A model generated the notes under the pieces. It ran no database searches. It was given only the letters and a program-made list of their open reading frames with translations, and was not told the origin of the DNA. 54,341 nucleotides of DNA from Endomicrobiaceae bacterium (GTDB lineage: Bacteria; Elusimicrobiota; Endomicrobiia; Endomicrobiales; Endomicrobiaceae). Both the position numbers and the translations under genes were made by a program. The stretch is from positions 58,340 through 112,680 of the forward strand of contig JAQTSO010000001.1 in NCBI GenBank assembly GCA_028711215.1, given 5' to 3'. This document shows positions 51,501-54,341 of this stretch, piece by piece (the first letter of the stretch is position 1; every line of letters begins with the position of its first letter).

Positions 51501-51977
51501 ATGAAATGTCCATTTTGTGGAAGTTTTGATGATCAGGTTTTAGATTCAAGACCAATAGAACATACATCTGCAATTAAAAGAAGAAGAAAATGCAACAAAT
51601 GTGATAAAAGGTATACAACTTACGAAAGACCGGAAGAAGTTTCTTTGATGGTTATAAAATCAGACAGCAGAAGAGAACATTTTGACAGGAAAAAACTTTG
51701 GGAAGGCATTGCAAGAGCTTGTGAAAAAAGACCGGTATCTTCTGAAACAATAGATAAAATTGTCAGTGAAGTTGAAAGTGAGATAAGTGATTATCTCATG
51801 GAAGTTCAATCGTCGGTTATCGGTGAAAAAATTTTAAAAAAATTATGGGACATTGATGCAGTTGCCTACGTTAGATTTGCGTCTGTATACAGAAAATTTT
51901 CGGATATTGACCATTTTATGCAGGAATTAAAAAGTTTAAAAAAGAAAACAATAAAAAATCAAAATAAAGAGATATAG
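51501..51977 (+). CDS. nrdR: Transcriptional repressor NrdR
   Basis: Represses ribonucleotide reductase genes when dATP is high. The 158-residue protein has the N-terminal zinc ribbon (C3, C6, C31, C34) with the basic run RRRKCNKC, and an ATP-cone from about residue 49 (MVIKSDSRREHFDRKKLWEGIARACEKRPVS) that senses ATP/dATP. Length is standard. It sits directly upstream of nrdJ (21-bp gap) behind two NrdR boxes, so it very likely controls both its own gene and the reductase. AAAGGGA serves the ATG. Confidence 0.96.
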   Translation: MKCPFCGSFDDQVLDSRPIEHTSAIKRRRKCNKCDKRYTTYERPEEVSLMVIKSDSRREHFDRKKLWEGIARACEKRPVSSETIDKIVSEVESEISDYLMEVQSSVIGEKILKKLWDIDAVAYVRFASVYRKFSDIDHFMQELKSLKKKTIKNQNKEI

Positions 51978-51998
51978 ATATATTAGGGGGTACGAAAA

Positions 51999-54314
51999 AT
52001 GACACAATTGAAAGAAGAATTGTTTGAAAAGATTGGCTTGGCAGTATCGGAAAACGGTAAAACCGTTTTAGCAAAAAGATATCTTAAAAAGGATGAAAAT
52101 GGCAATCCTGTAGAAGATGAAAGAGAACTGTTTTGGAGAGTTGCAGAAAATATTGCCCAAGCAGATAAAATATATGATAAAGATGCAAATATAGATGAAA
52201 CAATAAAAGAATTTTATACGGTTATGGCAAATCTTTATTTTTTGCCTAATTCCCCCACATTAATGAATGCAGGAAGACCTCTGCAACAGCTGGCAGCTTG
52301 TTTTGTATTACCGGTTGAAGATTCAATGGAATCAATTTTTGAAACTTTAAAAAATACTGCACTTATACATAAATCAGGCGGCGGGACAGGTTTTTCTTTT
52401 TCAAGATTAAGACCGTCAAATGACAGCGTCAAATCAACAAACGGTGTTTCATCTGGACCTGTTTCTTTTATGCAAGTTTTTAATGCGGCGACCGAAGCCA
52501 TTAAACAGGGTGGTACAAGACGCGGTGCAAACATGGGTATTTTAAGAGTTGACCATCCGGATATAATGAATTTTATAGTATGTAAAGATAAAAGCGACAG
52601 CTTAAATAATTTTAATATTTCCGTTGCAGTAACTAATGAGTTTATGTCGGCAGTTGAAGATGATGAATTCTATAATCTCTACAATCCAAGAACAAAAGAA
52701 ATAGCAGGCGAATTGAAAGCCAGAGAAGTTTATAATAAGATAGTCGAGCAGGCTTGGAAAAACGGGGAACCGGGGATTGTATTTATCGATAAAATGAACC
52801 AATCAAATCCTACGATAGAAATCGGAGAAATTGAATCAACAAATCCATGCGGGGAACAGCCGTTACTTCCTCATGAATCCTGCAATTTAGGTTCTATCAA
52901 TCTTTCCTGTTTTGTTAAAGATGAAGAGGTTGACTTTGAAAAACTGGAAAAAGTTGTTAAAGTTGCAGTTCATTTCTTAGATAATGTTATAGATATGAAT
53001 AATTATCCGATACCTAAAATCGGAGAAATGACAAGATCAAACAGAAAAATAGGTTTGGGTGTTATGGGTTGGGCAGATATGCTTGTCCAGATAGGAATTC
53101 CTTATAATTCTCCGGAAGCTATTATTCTTGCAGAAAAAGTGGCATCATTTATTCAAGTAAAGTCTCATGAATTTTCAGAAGAAATGGCTCTTAAAAGAGG
53201 AACTTTTCCTAATTTTAAATACAGTATTTATAAAAAAGGAAATCCGATAAGAAATGCAACAACGACAACGATTGCACCAACAGGAACAATCGGTATAATT
53301 GCGGATGCATCCGGCGGAATTGAACCTTTTTTTGCATTAGTATATAAAAGGGCAAATTGTTTAGATAATAATGAAATGTTTATGGTTAATCCTTATTTTG
53401 AAAAGATTGCAAAAGATTTAGGTTTTTATTCAAAGGAACTTATGGATAAAATCGCTCAAAAAGGTACAATCCACGGGATGAAAGAAATCCCTGAAAAAAT
53501 AAGAAGAGTATTTGTTACCTCACATGATATCTCTCCGGAAGACCATATAAGAATGCAGGCAGCCTTTCAAAAATTTGTTGATAATGCAGTATCAAAAACT
53601 GTTAATTTTCCTAATTCTGCAACAAAAGAAGATGTGGATAAAGCTTACATGTTGTCTTATAAATTGGGTTGTAAAGGAGTAACGGTTTACAGAGACGGCA
53701 GTCGTTCTATGCAGGTTTTAAATGTTGGTGATAAAAAAGATTCTACTGAAGTTGTACAGGTGCAACCTACGGAAAGAAAACCGAGAAGAAGACCAAGCAC
53801 GGTTAAAGGCTCTACTCGCTTGATACGCACAAGTTGCGGACATATGTATGTTACAATCAATGAAGATGATGAATGTGCATTTGAGGTTTTTGCCCAACTT
53901 GGAAAATCCGGTGGTTGCAAATCGGCACAGGCAGAAGCAATAAGCAGGCTGGTTTCGCTTGCTTTAAGATCAAGGGTTGCAATTCAGGAAGTAATCACAC
54001 AGCTTAAAAGTATAAGATGTGACAGTCCTACTTTCGGAGATGATGGCGCAATTTTATCTTGTCCGGATGCTATTGCTAAAGCATTAGAGGCTTATTTGGC
54101 AGATAAAATAGATCCGGATTTATTTACGGAAAAAAAAACTCTAATAACTGAAAACAACAAATATACAGAACCTGTAGCAAAAAAAACAAGAGAGGTTGAA
54201 TCTTTAAATACTGAAGACGATATGATGAATATGCGTTGTCCTGAGTGTGGTGAAAAGTTGATGTTCAGAGAAGGTTGTTTGAGTTGTGTTTGCGGGTATT
54301 CAAAGTGTTCTTAA
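51999..54314 (+). CDS. nrdJ: Class II (adenosylcobalamin-dependent) ribonucleotide reductase
   Basis: Reduces ribonucleotides to deoxyribonucleotides using adenosylcobalamin, with or without oxygen. The 771-residue protein has the RNR core: LPNSPTLMNAG and QQLAACFVLPVEDS (first active-site cysteine) near 77-105, HKSGGGTGFSFSRLRP, NPCGEQPLLPHESCNLGSINLS (about 281-303, active-site Cys and Glu), and NATTTTIAPTGTIGIIADASGGIEP. The C-terminus has the zinc-ribbon pattern CPECG...EGCLSCVCGYSKC typical of NrdJ. A class I enzyme would need a separate beta subunit; none is seen. The ribosome site is AGGGGG. The organism therefore needs cobalamin by synthesis or uptake. Confidence 0.95.
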   Translation: MTQLKEELFEKIGLAVSENGKTVLAKRYLKKDENGNPVEDERELFWRVAENIAQADKIYDKDANIDETIKEFYTVMANLYFLPNSPTLMNAGRPLQQLAACFVLPVEDSMESIFETLKNTALIHKSGGGTGFSFSRLRPSNDSVKSTNGVSSGPVSFMQVFNAATEAIKQGGTRRGANMGILRVDHPDIMNFIVCKDKSDSLNNFNISVAVTNEFMSAVEDDEFYNLYNPRTKEIAGELKAREVYNKIVEQAWKNGEPGIVFIDKMNQSNPTIEIGEIESTNPCGEQPLLPHESCNLGSINLSCFVKDEEVDFEKLEKVVKVAVHFLDNVIDMNNYPIPKIGEMTRSNRKIGLGVMGWADMLVQIGIPYNSPEAIILAEKVASFIQVKSHEFSEEMALKRGTFPNFKYSIYKKGNPIRNATTTTIAPTGTIGIIADASGGIEPFFALVYKRANCLDNNEMFMVNPYFEKIAKDLGFYSKELMDKIAQKGTIHGMKEIPEKIRRVFVTSHDISPEDHIRMQAAFQKFVDNAVSKTVNFPNSATKEDVDKAYMLSYKLGCKGVTVYRDGSRSMQVLNVGDKKDSTEVVQVQPTERKPRRRPSTVKGSTRLIRTSCGHMYVTINEDDECAFEVFAQLGKSGGCKSAQAEAISRLVSLALRSRVAIQEVITQLKSIRCDSPTFGDDGAILSCPDAIAKALEAYLADKIDPDLFTEKKTLITENNKYTEPVAKKTREVESLNTEDDMMNMRCPECGEKLMFREGCLSCVCGYSKCS

Positions 54315-54341
54315 ATTTATAACGACTTCAAATTTATTGCT

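Noticed and set aside
1-54341. CRISPR array
   Set aside because: No set of regularly spaced identical repeats of 23-45 bp with unique spacers exists; the repeats seen are tandem, paired or inside coding genes.
1-54341. Transposase, integrase or phage genes
   Set aside because: None was recognised; the only mobile-element hint is the non-coding inverted repeat near 44000.

Overview
The window is AT-rich DNA (roughly one third G+C by eye) from an uncultured, probably anaerobic, diderm bacterium. Signs of an outer membrane are a beta-barrel-like protein, lipoproteins, a heptosyltransferase-like gene and Lgt. Signs of anaerobic life are a class II (B12-dependent) ribonucleotide reductase, an oxygen-sensitive two-subunit fumarase and a radical SAM enzyme. 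Exported giant proteins beginning with a conserved 'IQDxH' domain, next to TPR lipoproteins, remind me of Elusimicrobiota (Endomicrobia-like) or Omnitrophota. That assignment is inference from memory and is weak; no rRNA or marker phylogeny is available here.

Layout. (1) 33-12628 is a surface polysaccharide locus. It has a priming sugar-phosphate transferase, a Wzy/ligase-like membrane protein, six GT2 enzymes, one GT9, two GT8 and a radical SAM protein. Seven genes form one minus-strand operon (7499 to 33); the rest alternate in strand. (2) 12727-17440 holds lgt overlapping an rluD-type pseudouridine synthase, tRNA-Phe, a ytxH/DUF948 pair, and a GT39 glycosyltransferase fused to a PAP2 phosphatase. 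(3) 17620-41677 is a plus-strand block of five genes: a small membrane protein, a terminator or attenuator, a 4488-residue exported polyprotein, an ABC-F ATPase, a 2378-residue exported multidomain protein, and a TPR lipoprotein, closed by a strong bidirectional terminator. (4) 41751-44192 holds an exported ankyrin protein, a small membrane protein, a 680-bp region with an imperfect 37-bp inverted repeat, and tRNA-Ser. (5) 44329-51259 is an apparent operon: malic enzyme, TPR lipoprotein, fumarase alpha and beta, coaX, outer-membrane protein, CTP-dependent lipid kinase-like protein, polysaccharide deacetylase and a YhcH-family protein. (6) 51302-54314 is nrdR-nrdJ behind two tandem promoters, each followed by an NrdR box.

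The most unusual system is block 3. The 4488-residue protein carries an EreA/ChaN/TIKI-like domain, three copies of a CPBP (CAAX-protease-like) module of which the first has lost key residues, three HExxH metallopeptidase modules, a caspase-like His/Cys module and a GHKL-type ATP-binding module. The 2378-residue protein starts with the same signal-peptide plus EreA/ChaN/TIKI-like architecture, then carries an HExxH motif, an HD domain and a phosphatase resembling class III fructose-1,6-bisphosphatase. Together they look like an exported multi-protease/multi-hydrolase system. Its function is unknown and is inferred only from motifs.
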